A stretch of 52,069 nucleotides of DNA. It comes from Thermoplasmatota archaeon (GTDB lineage: Archaea > Thermoplasmatota > Thermoplasmata > Thermoplasmatales > Thermoplasmataceae). The DNA lies in the NCBI GenBank assembly GCA_023488885.1, contig JAMDDH010000056.1, positions 1-52,069 on the forward strand, given 5' to 3'. Positions 33,910 through 43,378 of this stretch are shown one piece after another. The position numbers and the translations under genes are program-made. The notes beneath the pieces were generated by a model. It had not been told where the DNA came from. It made no database searches and saw nothing but the letters and a program-made list of their open reading frames with translations. How positions within the stretch are numbered: position 1 is the first letter of the stretch; each line of letters begins with the position of its first letter.

Positions 33910-33962
33910 TTTTTTCCACAGTTTTCTCAGATTCATTGAATAATTCCAATGTCTAGACTATA

Positions 33963-34325
33963 TCAGATAACATTTATTTCTACAGGTTTAGATGCCCGAT
34001 CATAGGCAGAGAAGCTTTCAAGCTCAAACGGATAACCCACTATTATGTGAATCGCTCCGGAGTTTGAAAACATGTGTTTATCTTCATCGGATGGAAGGGT
34101 TATGCCGGATGGGTGGGAATGAACGCTTCCCACAATTGAAAAATCTATGGGTTTGTTGTATAGATAAAAAAGAGTATGCCTGTCTCCCTGTATCGTGCCT
34201 GGAAGCATTGCTATTTCGTAAATTACGTTTTTTTCAGCTTTGAGGAAAGCACCGAATTCCAATGGTAGTGAGTCTCTGGAGGCTTCCATTATCATCCGGA
34301 GTGTTCTTTTCCTAATTGACCACAT
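33963..34325 (-). CDS. JAMM/MPN-type metalloprotease
   Basis: This 120-residue single-domain protein shows the JAMM zinc motif: Glu23 in EFGAF, and HSHPSGITLPSDED with His69, His71 and Asp82, which matches HxHPx(5)PSxxD. Archaeal members remove ubiquitin-like SAMP modifiers or process sulfur carriers. It is at the end of an operon with NAD kinase (14-base overlap) and IMPase. The full motif suggests an active enzyme. Its substrate is not evident, and no SAMP gene is visible here. Confidence 0.9.
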   Translation of the reverse strand: MWSIRKRTLRMIMEASRDSLPLEFGAFLKAEKNVIYEIAMLPGTIQGDRHTLFYLYNKPIDFSIVGSVHSHPSGITLPSDEDKHMFSNSGAIHIIVGYPFELESFSAYDRASKPVEINVI

Positions 34326-35130
34326 TTTTGATGAGCTTCTCCCTCATTCTGTCATAGAATGAATTTCTGAAAGTTATAAATTCAGCCTTGTTCTTTGACA
34401 CAGAAATCAATATCTCATCTCTTGAATCCACAGGATATTCCCCTTGCCCGTCAATAATGACTACGGAGTCCTGTTCGTTGCCTGACAGTTTAATTCGCAC
34501 TATCTCGTTAGCTGGAATAACAACAGGTCTCACTCTCGACCTGAAAGGTGCAAGGTATGTTACAACCATTGCTTCGAGAGTCGGAAAAATTATCGGCCCA
34601 CCTGCACTGAAAGAGTATGAAGTAGATCCTATGGGAGTTGCAACAATAATTCCATCCGCGCTGGTACTGTCGAAAAAGGAATCACCGACATATACTCTAA
34701 ATTTTCGTATTTTGGCTATTTTACTTGTGTGTACAACCACTTCATTGGCGCATTCCAGGGTCTCCATGCCATTTATAGAAACCTTCAGCTTCATGGTTTT
34801 CTCAATTTTATATTCTCCTCTCAGGAGTTTATAAATGGATTTCTCAACATCGCCTATTTCTACCTCACTCAGGAAACCAAGTCCGCCCATGTTAATGCCA
34901 AGTACTGGCCCTTGCGGCAATTGCAAGGCTCTCAGCACAGTGCCGTCTCCTCCTACTGCTATGATTATGTCGGCCTTGATGTTCTCCAGGTCTGTGCTTT
35001 TCGTTCCCAGAAACTTTGCAGCCTCTCTGTCGTAGATTTTCTCAACGTTGTCCGGAAGTATTTCAGTTATCCTGCTGACCACTTTTGCACATCTAGGGCA
35101 GCCTTTCCTTATTATGAATGCCATCTTCAT
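34312..35130 (-). CDS. nadK: NAD kinase
   Basis: This 272-residue protein phosphorylates NAD to NADP. It has the nucleotide motif GGDGTVLRAL, the NAD-binding GLGFLSEV, and TPIGSTSYSFSAGGPI, all diagnostic of NAD kinase. The N-terminus IIRKGCPRCAKVV contains a CxxC pair that may bind metal or be redox active. The ATG overlaps the stop of the IMPase gene (ATGA), so the pair is translationally coupled, and JAMM follows. Confidence 0.95.
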   Translation of the reverse strand: MKMAFIIRKGCPRCAKVVSRITEILPDNVEKIYDREAAKFLGTKSTDLENIKADIIIAVGGDGTVLRALQLPQGPVLGINMGGLGFLSEVEIGDVEKSIYKLLRGEYKIEKTMKLKVSINGMETLECANEVVVHTSKIAKIRKFRVYVGDSFFDSTSADGIIVATPIGSTSYSFSAGGPIIFPTLEAMVVTYLAPFRSRVRPVVIPANEIVRIKLSGNEQDSVVIIDGQGEYPVDSRDEILISVSKNKAEFITFRNSFYDRMREKLIKNVVN

Positions 35131-35897
35131 ATGAGTTCACCCAGAATTTCCCTGTTCCTAGCAGCAATCATGTTCCTGCGCACAGTTACGTCAAGGCCCA
35201 TGTTAAATTCACCTCCGTGTTCATCCGAAACTATCCCTCCAGCTTCTCTGACAATCATTACTCCGGCCGCAACGTCCACGTTTCTGATGTAACTCCCGTC
35301 TCCAATATATGCAACGAGATCGACGGATCCCTTAGCTAGAAGAGCCATTTCCAGGGAAGCACATCCAAAGTATCTGTGTCTTCCGGGAAGTTCCATAATT
35401 TTCTTCCTTAAAGTATCGTCGCCAGAGCCTATGCTGGATATATATCCTCTCACCGGGACTTTGGAAACCATGATGGTACGGTTATTAAATTTGCTTCCTT
35501 TTCCTTTTTCTGCATAAAATGAATCTCCATTTGCAAGATCCATTATGAAACCACGGCTCAGGCTGTTAAAATCATCAATAAGTGTCGCCATGGATACCGA
35601 ATAAAACGGTATTCTATTCTCTGCGTTAAAGGTCCCGTCGAGTGGATCCGTCAGTAAGGTTTCCTCATAACCTCGATCCAGGAAACCTACTTCTTCACTC
35701 ATAATGTTGAAAGGGAGATCTGTGTCCTGCACGTAATTTATAATAACGTCCTCACAAATCTTATCCATGTGGTGCGTCGCTGTTCCGTCCGCTCCTATGC
35801 CGACTATGTTCTTGATTAAAGGTTGATTCTCCCCGGAACTGAGTTTTTCCATAATCAGTTTCCCGATTTCTGAAAACTTGAGGTAAAAGTCTTCCAT
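35127..35897 (-). CDS. suhB: Inositol monophosphatase / fructose-1,6-bisphosphatase family protein
   Basis: This 256-residue phosphatase shows the metal-binding motif DPLDGTFNAENRIPFYSVS and the EEVG upstream ligand of the lithium-sensitive phosphatase family. Archaeal members often act on both inositol phosphate and fructose-1,6-bisphosphate. AATATTATATCC about 28 bases before the ATG indicates a separate leaderless promoter distinct from the RpoD operon. In some prokaryotes NAD kinase and IMPase activities are fused, and the coupling seen here (4-base overlap) recalls that link; NADP phosphatase activity is therefore possible. Confidence 0.93.
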   Translation of the reverse strand: MEDFYLKFSEIGKLIMEKLSSGENQPLIKNIVGIGADGTATHHMDKICEDVIINYVQDTDLPFNIMSEEVGFLDRGYEETLLTDPLDGTFNAENRIPFYSVSMATLIDDFNSLSRGFIMDLANGDSFYAEKGKGSKFNNRTIMVSKVPVRGYISSIGSGDDTLRKKIMELPGRHRYFGCASLEMALLAKGSVDLVAYIGDGSYIRNVDVAAGVMIVREAGGIVSDEHGGEFNMGLDVTVRRNMIAARNREILGELI

Positions 35898-35941
35898 TTT
35901 ATAAAATAGATATGGGGATGCAGGATATAATATTCGGGACT

Positions 35942-36763
35942 TTAGTCTGGGGATGTCAGGCTTTCCAGAAGTGTGTTCAATCTCTGTGGAAGGCGTTTCA
36001 AAGCATAACCAAGTAGATCAACTGACTTATATGATCCATCAGTCTCAAACTGGAAAACAAACTTCGTGTCATCTTCAATTATCTTAACACCGCTTCTGTC
36101 CATCAACTGAGTTATTTTGCTGCAGGGCGTATCGTCTGTAAAGGTTATCGTTTTGCTATCTTCGGATATTACGTTAGAAGGACATGTTTCCTTAATATTT
36201 TTCCAGTCTTCGATTTCAGCCTTGGTTACCAGATATTCTCTGTGGTATTTGTAGGACACTCCCGAGGTAGCCTGCCATTTCGTATGTTCCCTGCCTCTAC
36301 CAAGAATTGCCTCGGCGGTCACAAGCATAGCCTGTTTGGGCCCAAGTTTCACAACTGGTATGTTCAAATCACTTGGCGTCAGTTCCGGATTACCAAGGGG
36401 TTGCAGGTCTGCAGATGTGACAACAGCCGGCCCGATTTTGTTTATCGAGTAGGACATCGTGCATAGCGGGCATCCTTTTCCTTCGCATACGCATTGATCC
36501 CTGAAGTTCATTTTCTGATCTGTTATCAGTGGAACAAGGGATAGTCTGTGAGCAACAATTTCATCGAAAAGAGGCAATGACGAATCGTAAACATTACCTT
36601 CCCTGTCCCTAATCTGCCCATGGTGGAAAACTACCTTGTCTATGGCAAGTTTCGGAATATCGTCCATTAATACTCTCCTGAGAGAGTTTGCAATGGAAGG
36701 AGTTATACCGTCAATAACAAACCTAATGAACCTATCCTCTGACTTAAGAATCTTAAGAGACAT
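35942..36763 (-). CDS. rpoD: DNA-directed RNA polymerase subunit D
   Basis: This 273-residue subunit is the archaeal counterpart of bacterial alpha and eukaryotic Rpb3. [20 protein letters not shown] is the dimerisation motif, used with subunit L. A Cys-rich insert, [12 protein letters not shown], probably binds an iron-sulfur cluster as in many archaeal D subunits. It is co-transcribed with the uS13, uS4 and uS11 genes, the standard archaeal order. Confidence 0.97.
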   Translation of the reverse strand: MSLKILKSEDRFIRFVIDGITPSIANSLRRVLMDDIPKLAIDKVVFHHGQIRDREGNVYDSSLPLFDEIVAHRLSLVPLITDQKMNFRDQCVCEGKGCPLCTMSYSINKIGPAVVTSADLQPLGNPELTPSDLNIPVVKLGPKQAMLVTAEAILGRGREHTKWQATSGVSYKYHREYLVTKAEIEDWKNIKETCPSNVISEDSKTITFTDDTPCSKITQLMDRSGVKIIEDDTKFVFQFETDGSYKSVDLLGYALKRLPQRLNTLLESLTSPD

Positions 36764-36769
36764 TTGCGA

Positions 36770-37153
36770 CTATACTCTCCTTCCCCTTTTTCCTCCTTTT
36801 TTCTTAGTACCGTCATGGGGGATCGGGGTCACTTCTTCTATTCTAAGAATCTTGAAACCTGCTCGTGATAAAGCCCTAATTGCGGACTGGGCTCCCGGCC
36901 CTGGTATTTTTGATTTACTGCCTCCCGGTGCTCTGACTTTTATTATCAGATCAGTGATTTCTTTCTCTCTAAGTTTATCGGCAATCAGGTCTGCAGCTTT
37001 CATAGCTGCGTACGGGCTTGATTCATCTCTATCATTCTTGACGACCATTCCACCGGTTGCCTTCGCAATAGTTTCAGCCCCGGTTGTATCCGTCACCAGT
37101 ATTATTGTATTATTCTGTGAAGCGTAAATATGCGCTATGCCAGTCTTATTCAT
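36770..37153 (-). CDS. rps11: Ribosomal protein uS11
   Basis: This 127-residue small-subunit protein begins with [18 protein letters not shown] and ends with a basic tail [11 protein letters not shown], both typical of archaeal uS11, which lies at the platform of the 30S subunit. It is separated from uS4 by two bases and from RpoD by six. Confidence 0.98.
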   Translation of the reverse strand: MNKTGIAHIYASQNNTIILVTDTTGAETIAKATGGMVVKNDRDESSPYAAMKAADLIADKLREKEITDLIIKVRAPGGSKSKIPGPGAQSAIRALSRAGFKILRIEEVTPIPHDGTKKKGGKRGRRV

Positions 37154-37155
37154 AG

Positions 37156-37737
37156 TTACTTAGTCTCCTTTTCTTCGGATTCCGGTTTAACCTCTTGTTC
37201 TTGTACCCCATTCAGGATAACCTGCCTCATTGGGTGAAGGTCGTCAGTAAAGGGAGAAACTTCAGTATAAAGGATGGAATCTTCAAGGTGCCCCTCGACC
37301 AGAAGGCTTGGTACAGTAACTCTCCTCCCGTCCAATATCACATGTCCGTGAGTGATCATCTGTCTCGCCTGTTTCATTGTTTTTGCAAGATTTTTCTTGT
37401 AAACAATTGTCTGGAATCTTCTAGAAAGTATGTCGTCTATCGTCAGTGTCAATACGTCGTCAAGAGTAGCATTCTGGTTAAGTATACTGTATCTGCTGAG
37501 CCGGTTTATTAAAGCTTGAAATTGCTTTCCAGCGTTCGGATCGTTCACTCTCATTCTGGCCTGCAAATCTCTCGCCTGGCTTCTGAACGATTTCAGAAGT
37601 TCCATACCCTTCCATAGCTCCCTCTTATTCTTGAGGCCGTATTTGACAAGGATCTGCTTTTCAGCATCTATTCTGTCTTTCTCCCAAGGGTGTCTTGGTG
37701 TTGAATATTTTTTATGTGGAAATTTAGGATCGCCCAT
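37156..37737 (-). CDS. rps4: Ribosomal protein uS4
   Basis: This 193-residue protein contains the S4 RNA-binding motif ([20 protein letters not shown] to [13 protein letters not shown]) and an acidic C-terminal tail. It nucleates 16S rRNA folding. It lies between uS13 and uS11 in the conserved operon. Confidence 0.98.
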   Translation of the reverse strand: MGDPKFPHKKYSTPRHPWEKDRIDAEKQILVKYGLKNKRELWKGMELLKSFRSQARDLQARMRVNDPNAGKQFQALINRLSRYSILNQNATLDDVLTLTIDDILSRRFQTIVYKKNLAKTMKQARQMITHGHVILDGRRVTVPSLLVEGHLEDSILYTEVSPFTDDLHPMRQVILNGVQEQEVKPESEEKETK

Positions 37738-37749
37738 TCATCATCCTCC

Positions 37750-38220
37750 TTAATCTTTTTTCCTCTGGACTCCCACGGTCAGTCCTTTTCTGCCATTTGA
37801 CCTGGTTCTCTGGCCTCTGACCTTCTTACCCCTCTCGTGCCTGACTCCTCTATAGCATTTTATCTTCTTCATGGCATTAATGTCATCCTGAATCTGTATG
37901 TCAAGATCATTTGTAACGAGGTTAAGATCGTCTCCACTGACCATTTCCCTTCTGTGGTTAAGGGCCCAGGACGGAAGCCCTTCATATTTCTCAGACTCAA
38001 CAAAGTCGCTAAGCTGGTCTATCTGCTCCTCGCTAAGCTCACCTATTTTTTTATTCTTAGGCAGTCCGAGTTTTAAAATAATCATGTCTGAAAGTCTAAT
38101 TCCTACGCCCTTAAGGTCAGCAAGGGCTAACTCTACAGACCTCTCTCCATTCAGGTCTTTACTCGCAATTCTTACTATGTACTGGAAATCGTCTCTTTTT
38201 TCTTTTTGATCTTGAGCCAT
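37750..38220 (-). CDS. rps13: Ribosomal protein uS13
   Basis: This 156-residue protein contacts the 30S head and P-site tRNA. Archaeal features are the DLNGERSVELALADLKGVG region and the basic C-terminus RHERGKKVRGQRTRSNGRKG. AAGGATGG before the ATG is the ribosome site, and TTAATATATG near 38255-38264 on the minus strand is the probable operon promoter. Confidence 0.98.
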   Translation of the reverse strand: MAQDQKEKRDDFQYIVRIASKDLNGERSVELALADLKGVGIRLSDMIILKLGLPKNKKIGELSEEQIDQLSDFVESEKYEGLPSWALNHRREMVSGDDLNLVTNDLDIQIQDDINAMKKIKCYRGVRHERGKKVRGQRTRSNGRKGLTVGVQRKKD

Positions 38221-38333
38221 TGAACCATCCTTCAGTTAAATGTGCCTACCCTTATTGCTTCATATATTAAGATACTTTCATCAAAGGGGTAACGCCCTTA
38301 TCTGTAAAGACAATTTAAAGTTACTTCAATATT

Positions 38334-38618
38334 TTATTTATAAAGAGTGAAGAGCTTGTGATCACGGTCTCCGTCAAATACACCCAATCTCACAAGAGAA
38401 TCTATCCATCCGTAAGAGTAATTCAGAGCAGCAAAAGCATTTATCTCATCATTCTGTGTATGGAAGTGTTTTGCATCATTAAAGTAGCTCACTATCATTT
38501 TCATCGCATCTCTTGCATATTCAATTAAAAAAGAATCCTCGGGAACTGAAATTTTTATCTTTTTAAGCGCTTCTTCTTCCAATTCTATGTATTTTATCAC
38601 TTTCTCTTTCAATTCCAT
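38334..38618 (-). CDS. DUF357 family protein
   Basis: This 94-residue helical protein fits the archaeal DUF357 family: a long first helix, then YFNDAKHFHTQNDEINAFAALNYSYGWIDSLVRLG. Its function is unknown. The ATG at 38618 is preferred over the TTG at 38637 because conserved helix residues begin there (MELKEKVIKYIELEE). It lies 40 bases downstream of MBF1 on the same strand and may be co-transcribed. Confidence 0.82.
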   Translation of the reverse strand: MELKEKVIKYIELEEEALKKIKISVPEDSFLIEYARDAMKMIVSYFNDAKHFHTQNDEINAFAALNYSYGWIDSLVRLGVFDGDRDHKLFTLYK

Positions 38619-38657
38619 TTTTCCAAATCCCCAAATCAATTTAGTACTTTCTGGTGA

Positions 38658-39104
38658 TTACTCCTCGTTTTCAACAAGTTTGATACCAAGAAGTTTTTCT
38701 AGTTTTCTTGCTGTCCTTATTTCAGGCAGCAAATCACCGCGCTCTATGCTTGATAATACGTTTTTTCTCTCCAGGATCTTCGCTGCAAGTTCATCCTGGG
38801 TTAAGGATAGTTTTGATCTTGCCTGTTTGATCAGGTCTGCATATTCTGGTACGATCTGAAGAGTGTCTATATTTTCGGATCTCCTTCTTTTCGAGGAAGG
38901 CCTGGCCGGGGGAACAACGATCTTTTTCTGTGGAATCTTCACAGGTTCTATGTTCTGTTGTACTGACGGACTGGAAAACTTTGTCCTGACACTTTCTGCA
39001 GGAGTGCCATATCTGGCGCAGGATTCACAGACATTGAGGACTGCTCCGTCAATTCTAACCTTTGTCAAACGAGGTGCGCTTTTTCCGCACATTTCACAAT
39101 CCAT
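38658..39104 (-). CDS. mbf1: MBF1-type zinc-ribbon/HTH regulator
   Basis: This 148-residue protein is the archaeal multiprotein bridging factor 1 homolog. An N-terminal zinc ribbon (CEMCG and CESCARYG) is followed by a linker and an XRE-type helix-turn-helix (LSLTQDELAAKILERKNVLSSIERGDLLP). Archaeal MBF1 has been linked to translation and stress. TTAAGTTATT about 28 bases upstream supports a leaderless ATG at 39104. It is divergent from fibrillarin. Confidence 0.92.
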   Translation of the reverse strand: MDCEMCGKSAPRLTKVRIDGAVLNVCESCARYGTPAESVRTKFSSPSVQQNIEPVKIPQKKIVVPPARPSSKRRRSENIDTLQIVPEYADLIKQARSKLSLTQDELAAKILERKNVLSSIERGDLLPEIRTARKLEKLLGIKLVENEE

Positions 39105-39195
39105 AAATATCAACGATCATAAGCAAACAATAGATAATAACTTAATTCTCCTCATTAAACCATATATTTTTATCTTTATCGCGCTCTTCTGCCCA

Positions 39196-39840
39196 TTGGA
39201 CCTAACATCTCTCGGAATAGTAAGGAAACAGGGAAAACTGTATACCACTTCACAGTACAGGGATTCGGTATATGGCGAGGACGTACGAAAATCAGACGGC
39301 TTCTATTTCAGGGAATGGGAACCCAAGAGAAGCAAAGTTGCAGCGGCTATCTTAAAAAGATTTGATAATTTGCCTTTTCACAGGGACAGCAGGATACTTT
39401 ATCTGGGTGCATCAACCGGGACAACAGTCAGCCACCTATCCGATATATGTAATGCCGGTCAGATATTTGCCATAGAGAAGGCATACGATCCCTTCGTGAA
39501 ACTCCTCTCCCTGTCACAGAGGAGGAACAACATCTATCCTATACTGGAAGATGCCGGCATTCCTGGAAGATACCGGTTTTTTGTCGAACGTGCTGAAATT
39601 ATTTATCAGGATGTTGCACAAAGGAACCAGGTACAGATATTCAACGCTAATGCTGAAGCTTTTCCAGAAGCACGGGAAGCTCTCCTTATTTTGAAGATAA
39701 GGGCGATCTCCAGTAAAGGTAACGAAGAAGACATACTCAAAACAGAAACTGGGAAGATTGAAGGGTTCAGTACTATGCAAGTGATTAATCTAAACCCATA
39801 TTCCAAGGCGAATTATATGCTATATCTAAAAAGAAAATGA
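39196..39840 (+). CDS. flpA: Fibrillarin-like rRNA/tRNA 2'-O-methyltransferase
   Basis: This 214-residue SAM enzyme is the catalytic subunit of archaeal C/D box sRNPs. Typical sequence includes YREWEP-like text (FYFREWEPKRSKVAAAIL), the SAM motif ILYLGASTGTTVSHLSD and IFAIEKAYDPF. The open frame extends far upstream, but the TTG at 39196 is chosen because TTTTATC lies about 30 bases before it and the protein begins there with the family N-terminus. Its partner Nop5 is not in this window. Confidence 0.93.
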   Translation: MDLTSLGIVRKQGKLYTTSQYRDSVYGEDVRKSDGFYFREWEPKRSKVAAAILKRFDNLPFHRDSRILYLGASTGTTVSHLSDICNAGQIFAIEKAYDPFVKLLSLSQRRNNIYPILEDAGIPGRYRFFVERAEIIYQDVAQRNQVQIFNANAEAFPEAREALLILKIRAISSKGNEEDILKTETGKIEGFSTMQVINLNPYSKANYMLYLKRK

Positions 39841-39881
39841 GAAGAGTGAAATCAATATATCGTATTCCATATTCACAGGAT

Positions 39882-40631
39882 ATGACTGATTTCAGGGATT
39901 TTTTTTCTAAAAACGCGGAAAATTACAGCAAGAGCAATTCTCACAAGACTGGTTCAGATCTTCATGAACTTATTGAGAGATTGAATCCCGGCAAGGAACA
40001 AACAGCAATTGACCTGGCTGCGGGAACGGGTTTCACATCAATCGCACTTTCAAAGCGTGTGGCCAGGGTTGTAGCATACGATGGGACAGAAGAAATGCTG
40101 GATGAAGCGAGAAAAATATCGGTGAAGGAAGGGGTTTCCAACATCGACTTTGTTCTTGGCAATGTCGAATCTATTCCATTTCCAGATTCAAGTTTTGACA
40201 TAGCAACTTGCAGAAGGGCGGCGCATCACTTTACGGACAAAGCCAAATTTCTTGGGGAAGTATACCGCATCCTCAAACCGGGAGGAAAGATCGGTATTAC
40301 CGATATGACACGTCCTGGAACGGATGACCTGGATTTCTTCAATGAACTAGAGAAAATTCGGGATACTTCCCATGCATCCGCGGAGTCAGCATCGGAATGG
40401 AAATCCCTTGTCACGAAAGCAGGTTTTAGCCTCCTTGAAGTTGTGGAAATGGATGAAGAATTTCCTTTGGAGAAATGGCTTTATCCTGTAAAACCGGACA
40501 CTCCCCAGGGCCAAAAGGCATACGAAGTTATGGCAAAAGCTTCGAAAGACACACTACGGAGAGCGAAAATAGATATTGAAAAGAGGATCCTTACAAAGGG
40601 GAGAATTGTCCTAATTGCGTCCAAACCGTAA
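39882..40631 (+). CDS. Class I SAM-dependent methyltransferase (UbiE-like)
   Basis: This protein of about 249 residues has the Rossmann-type methyltransferase motifs IDLAAGTGFTSIALS (SAM binding), VLGNVESIPFPDSSFD and ILKPGGKIGITDMT. The substrate is unknown; UbiE/COQ5-like members act on quinones and small metabolites. A frame also runs from an ATG at 39837 that overlaps the fibrillarin stop, but AATATATCG about 27 bases before 39882 supports the inner, leaderless ATG. Both starts may be used. Confidence 0.85.
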   Translation: MTDFRDFFSKNAENYSKSNSHKTGSDLHELIERLNPGKEQTAIDLAAGTGFTSIALSKRVARVVAYDGTEEMLDEARKISVKEGVSNIDFVLGNVESIPFPDSSFDIATCRRAAHHFTDKAKFLGEVYRILKPGGKIGITDMTRPGTDDLDFFNELEKIRDTSHASAESASEWKSLVTKAGFSLLEVVEMDEEFPLEKWLYPVKPDTPQGQKAYEVMAKASKDTLRRAKIDIEKRILTKGRIVLIASKP

Positions 40632-40676
40632 ATACCTCATTATTATTCAGGACAATTAAAGAAAGGTGAGAAAAAG

Positions 40677-43370
40677 GTGTCTTCAGAAACAGGGCAACTG
40701 GACCTAGAATTATTCAAACGGATCGCTTTTACCAAGAAGAAATGCACAAAGTGCGATTCTTACTTCTGGACTTCCGATGCTAAACGCAAAACCTGCGGAG
40801 ATCCTCCTTGTGATTCATATACTTTCATCGGACAGAGCCCAATCGATCGCCCTTATACTTTGAAAGAGATGAGGGATCTATTCACAGGATTCTTCGCTGG
40901 AAACCACGGTTTTCTGAGACCTTATCCCGTCGTTCCACGCTGGAGGGATGACGTTCTTCTTGTCAATGCATCAATATACAATTTCCAGCCCCACGTTACT
41001 TCAGGCAGGGTTAAACCACCCAATAATCCTCTCGTGATGTCTCAGCCGTCAATCAGGATGACTGATACAGATCTGGTAGGTGAGACCGGCAGGCACCTGA
41101 CTAGCTTCGAAATGTTATGCCATGATGCCTTCAACTATCCTGACAAGTTCGTATATTGGAAAGAAGAAACCGTCGAATATTGCTTTAAACTGCTTACTGA
41201 TGGCCTGAAGATTGAAGCTTTCAGGATAACTTTCAAGGAAAAGCCATGGTCAGGAGGAGGAAACGGGGGAAACGCTTTCGAAGTATTTGTTGGTGGTCTT
41301 GAAGTTGCTACACTGGTTTTTATGGATTTGCAGGAGGATCAGGATGGGGACTTTGAGATCGATGGCAAAAAATACTCAAAAATGCGGATACAGATAGTTG
41401 ATACGGGTTATGGCCTCGAAAGACTGGTCTGGCTTTCGCAGGGTACTCCAACCGTCTACGAAGCGATTATGCCCTATGCGATAAAGGAAATAATGGACAA
41501 ATCACAGATTCAACCGTGGGATCCGAGAGTAATGGGGGCGCTGTCCAGAATTTCAGCTGAAACTGAGCCATTCGATAAATCCTTAGTTCTTAACAAGGCT
41601 GAAATTGAACTCAGGAATATTGGAATTTCTTTATCGGCTCAGGATCTGGAAAACTTTTTCGAAAGGTCAAGGGCGGTGTTTGTTCTAGCTGATCATTCGA
41701 AGACACTTATGACTCTATTTGCCGATTACGTTATCCCCAGCAATGTTAAGGTTGGATATCTAGCTAGGCTACTCATAAGGAGGGCACTTCGGGCAAAAAG
41801 AGATGCAAATTACGAAGGGTCAATCTTTGACCTTATAAAGCTGCATCATGAGAACATGTCCGATGTTATTCAAAACTTTCCTGAAAAATTTATAGTTGAG
41901 GCCCTGAAAGAGGAGGAAGCAAAATACGATGAACTATATGGCCGTGCTGAAGGAATTGTCCTCAGGGCCTTTGATAAAAACAGGTCCCTGAGCAGCGATG
42001 ACCTTGTTACACTGTATGATTCCTCCGGAATCACTCCGGAACTGGCAAAGAGAATTGTACATGACAAACGGAAAAATAACATCACAATACCGGAGAATTT
42101 CAATTACCTTGTTATTTCGAGGCACGAACAGCAGAGGCCGGTCAAGAAGGACGAAGAGACTTTTCCGGACATCTTTACCAGGCCCCTTTATTATGACGAC
42201 ACATCCATCAAGGAATTCAATGCAATCGTCCTTTATTCTGGAGATAAGCTCATAATAACAAACCAGACTGCGTTCTACCCGGAGGGAGGTGGACAACCTA
42301 CAGATCTGGGATACTTTGTCTATCATGGAAAGAACGTGGATATGCTGAAGGCAGAGCGGCACGGTAACGCAATAGTCCACAGACTCTCATCGACTATCCC
42401 CGAAAAGTCCAGGATAATCGGGCATATAGATTTCGCCCGCAGGAGAAGACTTATGGTGCACCATTCGGCTACCCATCTTCTTCTGGGCGTTTTAAGGCGT
42501 GTTCTTGGTGAACACGTATGGCAGAGTGGAGTACAGAAAGGGGTAGACCGGTCAAGGATCGATATAACGCATTTCCACAGGCCGACCATTGAGGAAATAT
42601 CACTTATAGAGAAGGAATGCCTTCTATATATCACCCAAAATCGCTCAATAACAGTCAGGAATATTGAATGGAACGGTGCCCTTTCAAAATATGGTTTTCG
42701 CCTGTTTGAAGGCGGAGTACCGGAAGGCGGGAGCGTCAGGGTGGTTGAGATTGACGGCATTGACACGGAAGGATGCGGCGGAACACACCTCAAGTCTACT
42801 GGCGAAATAGGTTTTATCAAGATAATTAAGGTAGAGACCATTCAGGAAGGAATCCAGAGGTTTACGTTCGCAGCAGGAGAGGCAGCTCTGGAATATGTAC
42901 ACAATCTATACAACACCGCTTCTCTTATTGAGAAGGAACTGTCGGTAAGTTCTGAAAATGTCCAGGAAGCATTCACGAAAGTGATTCAGGAAAATATTTC
43001 CATGAGGAAATATCGTGAAAGAAAGCTAAAACAGGTCGTCGATAACGCAGTAAATAATTCCAGCAAGATTGAGATCAATGGCAATATCTTATCATTCATC
43101 TCCGGCAGTTTTGAGGATGATGAAATGAAGGCGATAATCAGTGCAATGTTCTCTCTTAAGCGTGATATTGCAATCTTGCAAAATTCAGGCAGTTCTGGCG
43201 TCGAAATCCGGGTCATCACCACCCAACTTGATGCAATGAAAATCAGTGGATGCATTACTGCCCATGTTTCTGGGGAAGCGAAAGGTTCCAGTCGCCACGC
43301 ATTGATTACTTCTACAAAGAGACTTAATGAAACCTTAATTAAGGAGATTTTGGATAGATGCCAGCTCTGA
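40677..43370 (+). CDS. alaS: Alanyl-tRNA synthetase, archaeal type
   Basis: This 897-residue enzyme charges tRNA-Ala. The N-terminal CTKCDSYFW and CGDPPCDSY cysteines form the archaeal zinc finger, followed by the class II catalytic domain (about 60-370) and the editing domain with HHSATH (about 595) and CGGTH (about 700) metal motifs. The C-terminal oligomerisation domain is present, so it is full length. The start is GTG at 40677 with AAAGGTGAG upstream. It is followed 8 bases later by the S2P-like gene, so they may share a transcript. Confidence 0.97.
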   Translation: MSSETGQLDLELFKRIAFTKKKCTKCDSYFWTSDAKRKTCGDPPCDSYTFIGQSPIDRPYTLKEMRDLFTGFFAGNHGFLRPYPVVPRWRDDVLLVNASIYNFQPHVTSGRVKPPNNPLVMSQPSIRMTDTDLVGETGRHLTSFEMLCHDAFNYPDKFVYWKEETVEYCFKLLTDGLKIEAFRITFKEKPWSGGGNGGNAFEVFVGGLEVATLVFMDLQEDQDGDFEIDGKKYSKMRIQIVDTGYGLERLVWLSQGTPTVYEAIMPYAIKEIMDKSQIQPWDPRVMGALSRISAETEPFDKSLVLNKAEIELRNIGISLSAQDLENFFERSRAVFVLADHSKTLMTLFADYVIPSNVKVGYLARLLIRRALRAKRDANYEGSIFDLIKLHHENMSDVIQNFPEKFIVEALKEEEAKYDELYGRAEGIVLRAFDKNRSLSSDDLVTLYDSSGITPELAKRIVHDKRKNNITIPENFNYLVISRHEQQRPVKKDEETFPDIFTRPLYYDDTSIKEFNAIVLYSGDKLIITNQTAFYPEGGGQPTDLGYFVYHGKNVDMLKAERHGNAIVHRLSSTIPEKSRIIGHIDFARRRRLMVHHSATHLLLGVLRRVLGEHVWQSGVQKGVDRSRIDITHFHRPTIEEISLIEKECLLYITQNRSITVRNIEWNGALSKYGFRLFEGGVPEGGSVRVVEIDGIDTEGCGGTHLKSTGEIGFIKIIKVETIQEGIQRFTFAAGEAALEYVHNLYNTASLIEKELSVSSENVQEAFTKVIQENISMRKYRERKLKQVVDNAVNNSSKIEINGNILSFISGSFEDDEMKAIISAMFSLKRDIAILQNSGSSGVEIRVITTQLDAMKISGCITAHVSGEAKGSSRHALITSTKRLNETLIKEILDRCQL

Positions 43371-43378
43371 GGAAGTAG

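Noticed and set aside
38863-39195. Long upstream extension of the fibrillarin frame
   Set aside because: It is antisense to MBF1. The TATA box and family N-terminus place the start at 39196.
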